This document shows positions 5,996 to 7,540 of a DNA stretch of 7,540 nt, piece after piece. The DNA is from Caldisericaceae bacterium. Its GTDB lineage: Bacteria; Caldisericota; Caldisericia; Caldisericales; Caldisericaceae. Location of the stretch: assembly GCA_026987225.1 (NCBI GenBank), contig JALSNB010000306.1, forward strand, positions 1 through 7,540. Reading direction: 5' to 3'. The notes under the pieces were generated by a model, which saw nothing but the letters and a program-made list of their open reading frames with translations, made no database searches and was not told the origin of the DNA. Positions within the stretch are counted from its first letter, which is position 1; every line of letters starts with the position of its first letter. The position numbers and the translations under genes are program-made.

Positions 5996-7540
5996 ATGGA
6001 AGGGAAAATTACAAAACCGGAATTGCCTCCTCACTTCGTTAAGAGACAGAGGCTTGCAAAAAAGATTAACACCGCAAAAAAGTTTGCCTATATAATGGGA
6101 GAAGCGGGTGCCGGCAAAACAATGCTTGCATCTTCCGCATCCCCGAAAAATTCGGTATGGATTTCCCTTGACGAAGACGATACAAACTTTACAAATTTCA
6201 TTAGCACGCTTTTTCTTTCGCTTAAAAGAAACCTGTCCGTTTCATCGGTGCTTGGCAAAGAGATAACGGATCAAAATATTTTTTCCGTAGCACTAAATAC
6301 CATTCTCAAAATTATCGAAGAAAAAGAAGCAAATATCACAATCGTATTGGATAATCTAAACACAATAGCAGACAGGAGCGATACGGAAAAATTCATTTCA
6401 AGGCTTTTCAAATACGCACCGCCAAACGCAAAATTTATCTTTACGTCAAGGAGTGAGCCGCCTGCCTTCATCATAAGGAATATCGACAAAGGACATATCA
6501 TAGAAAAGGAATCGCTTGCGTTCAATATAAAAGAAACGGAAGAACTACTGAAAAAATTGGGAGTAAAAACGGATTTTGCAAATGATATATATAACCTCAC
6601 AAAGGGGTGGGCAATGGGCACGTTCCTTGCTGCATACTCAATAAAAAGCAGCGGCACGATCAAAAAGGATTACACGTTCCGTTTCCTTATGGAAGAAGTC
6701 TTCGAAAAGCTCGGCAAAAAAGAAAGAGATTTCCTTATAAAAACATCCCTGTTCGATACGATGGCTCCGCGTGAAGTAGAAGAATTTCTAAAAATACAAA
6801 ATGCCGATAAAGTGTTGAAAAATCTTATGAAAAAGGGATTATTCATTACAAAAACACAAAATTTATATTCGTATCACGATATTTTCAGAGATTTTTTACA
6901 GGAAGAAGCAAGAAAAACACTTAACTTCAAAGAAATGCAAAACGCACTTGCCGCATACTATGCGAAAAACAAAAAAATAAAAAACGCAATAAAGCATTTT
7001 CTGCTCGCAGAAAACAGAAAAGAAATAGTGAAAATATTAAAAACCGCAAACCCTTACGAACTCGCTCCTTATGCGGAACTTGCGATAAGGGCCATTCAAT
7101 ACGTAAACAGCAAAGATGCACATATCATGCAGCTGCTCGGTGCACTGCATTTTTTGAGCGGAAACAGAGAAAAAGCATATGAAATATACGAAGCAAATAA
7201 AAACAAATGGAAAAAGCAAAAATTTAACGAACTTTACCTGCTTAAATGGCAATTCATGTCGGAAAGCGGAGATTACGGCGAAGTAATCAATGAGTACGAA
7301 AAATTTAAAGATAAAGTTGAAAAATTGCCTCTGTCCAAAAGGGCAAAATTTCTCTACTATGTAGCGGAATCTTATTACTATAAAGGAGAGAGTGAAAAAG
7401 CGGAAAAGATTATTAAAAGAGTATATAAAAACGTAGAAAGGCATGTCAAAGACATCCTCCTGTTTACAAAAACGGCGAATGCATACTGCGTGATAAATTT
7501 TCACAACAAAGGGCTTTTAAGGGAGGCGGAGAATATCTAC
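5996..7540 (+). CDS. MalT-like/LAL-type STAND ATPase transcriptional regulator, N-terminal part
   Basis: The frame is open for 515 codons to the right edge, so the gene is partial. Family members are signal-sensing ATPases that oligomerise and activate transcription. Motifs in order: PPHFVKRQRL near 11-20, the usual LAL N-terminus; Walker A GEAGAGKT (35-42, Lys41); WISLDEDD (55-62); Walker B ITIVLDN (114-120, Asp119); FTSRSEPP with Arg152, the sensor-type TSR motif; LTKGWAMG near 205; FRFLMEEVF near 228; and SYHDIFRDFL near 294. From about residue 310 the protein is helical, Lys- and Tyr-rich and TPR-like (for example REKAYEIYE), fitting the sensor region. The output domain, probably a C-terminal LuxR-type helix-turn-helix or a BTAD-type domain, is outside the window. 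An in-frame TAA at 5984-5986 makes 5996 the first possible ATG; no good Shine-Dalgarno site precedes it. The inducer and targets are unknown; it points away from ssrA, and control of the cluster on the left is only a possibility. Confidence 0.87.
   Translation, partial: MEGKITKPELPPHFVKRQRLAKKINTAKKFAYIMGEAGAGKTMLASSASPKNSVWISLDEDDTNFTNFISTLFLSLKRNLSVSSVLGKEITDQNIFSVALNTILKIIEEKEANITIVLDNLNTIADRSDTEKFISRLFKYAPPNAKFIFTSRSEPPAFIIRNIDKGHIIEKESLAFNIKETEELLKKLGVKTDFANDIYNLTKGWAMGTFLAAYSIKSSGTIKKDYTFRFLMEEVFEKLGKKERDFLIKTSLFDTMAPREVEEFLKIQNADKVLKNLMKKGLFITKTQNLYSYHDIFRDFLQEEARKTLNFKEMQNALAAYYAKNKKIKNAIKHFLLAENRKEIVKILKTANPYELAPYAELAIRAIQYVNSKDAHIMQLLGALHFLSGNREKAYEIYEANKNKWKKQKFNELYLLKWQFMSESGDYGEVINEYEKFKDKVEKLPLSKRAKFLYYVAESYYYKGESEKAEKIIKRVYKNVERHVKDILLFTKTANAYCVINFHNKGLLREAENIY

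Noticed and set aside
7037..7504. Minus-strand 155-codon ORF opposite the regulator
   Set aside because: The Phe- and Val-rich product mirrors a Lys-rich coding strand; the plus frame contains clear STAND motifs further upstream and stays open.

Overview
The window carries a tightly packed plus-strand gene cluster (1-5525), a transfer-messenger RNA gene on the minus strand (5527-5880), a short AT-rich spacer with a perfect tandem duplication (5881-5995), and the first 515 codons of a large plus-strand ATP-binding regulator that runs off the right end. The DNA is AT-leaning and coding strands are purine-rich. Phosphate butyryltransferase plus butyrate kinase, and a tmRNA tag read as AENNFALAA, suggest an anaerobic fermentative bacterium of Clostridia-like or another deep-branching, low-GC lineage. 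The window holds no marker good enough to name a genus.

The cluster reads, in order: the C-terminal half of an AccA-type carboxyltransferase subunit (cut by the left edge), a 100-residue unrecognised hydrophobic protein, Ptb, Buk, a PatB/MalY-type PLP enzyme, a membrane-anchored DUF2334/NodB-like deacetylase-type protein, and a glyoxalase II-like metallo-beta-lactamase-fold hydrolase. Gaps are 11 bases or less, and two junctions overlap, so one transcript is likely. Strong Shine-Dalgarno sequences precede the small membrane protein and Ptb. The later genes rely on weak sites or stop/start overlap.

The metabolic core is clear. Ptb turns an acyl-CoA into an acyl-phosphate and Buk uses that to make ATP, which is an energy-conserving end step of fermentation. 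The carboxyltransferase subunit acts on acyl-CoAs. The PatB-like enzyme could release 2-oxoacids from sulfur amino acids, which could feed the acyl-CoA pool; this link is inference. The deacetylase-like and MBL-fold proteins have no obvious tie to this chemistry.

The MBL gene ends one base from the tmRNA 3' end, in convergent orientation. The tmRNA has a good extended -10 promoter at its right side, pointing left. Between that promoter and the start of the regulator gene sits a perfect 31-bp tandem duplication. The regulator matches the N-terminal half of MalT-type/LAL STAND ATPases; its output domain lies outside the window. I found no convincing new defence, mobile or CRISPR system. The most unusual items are the divergent AccA-like loops, the unknown small membrane protein, the deacetylase embedded in a fermentation operon, and the promoter-proximal duplication.
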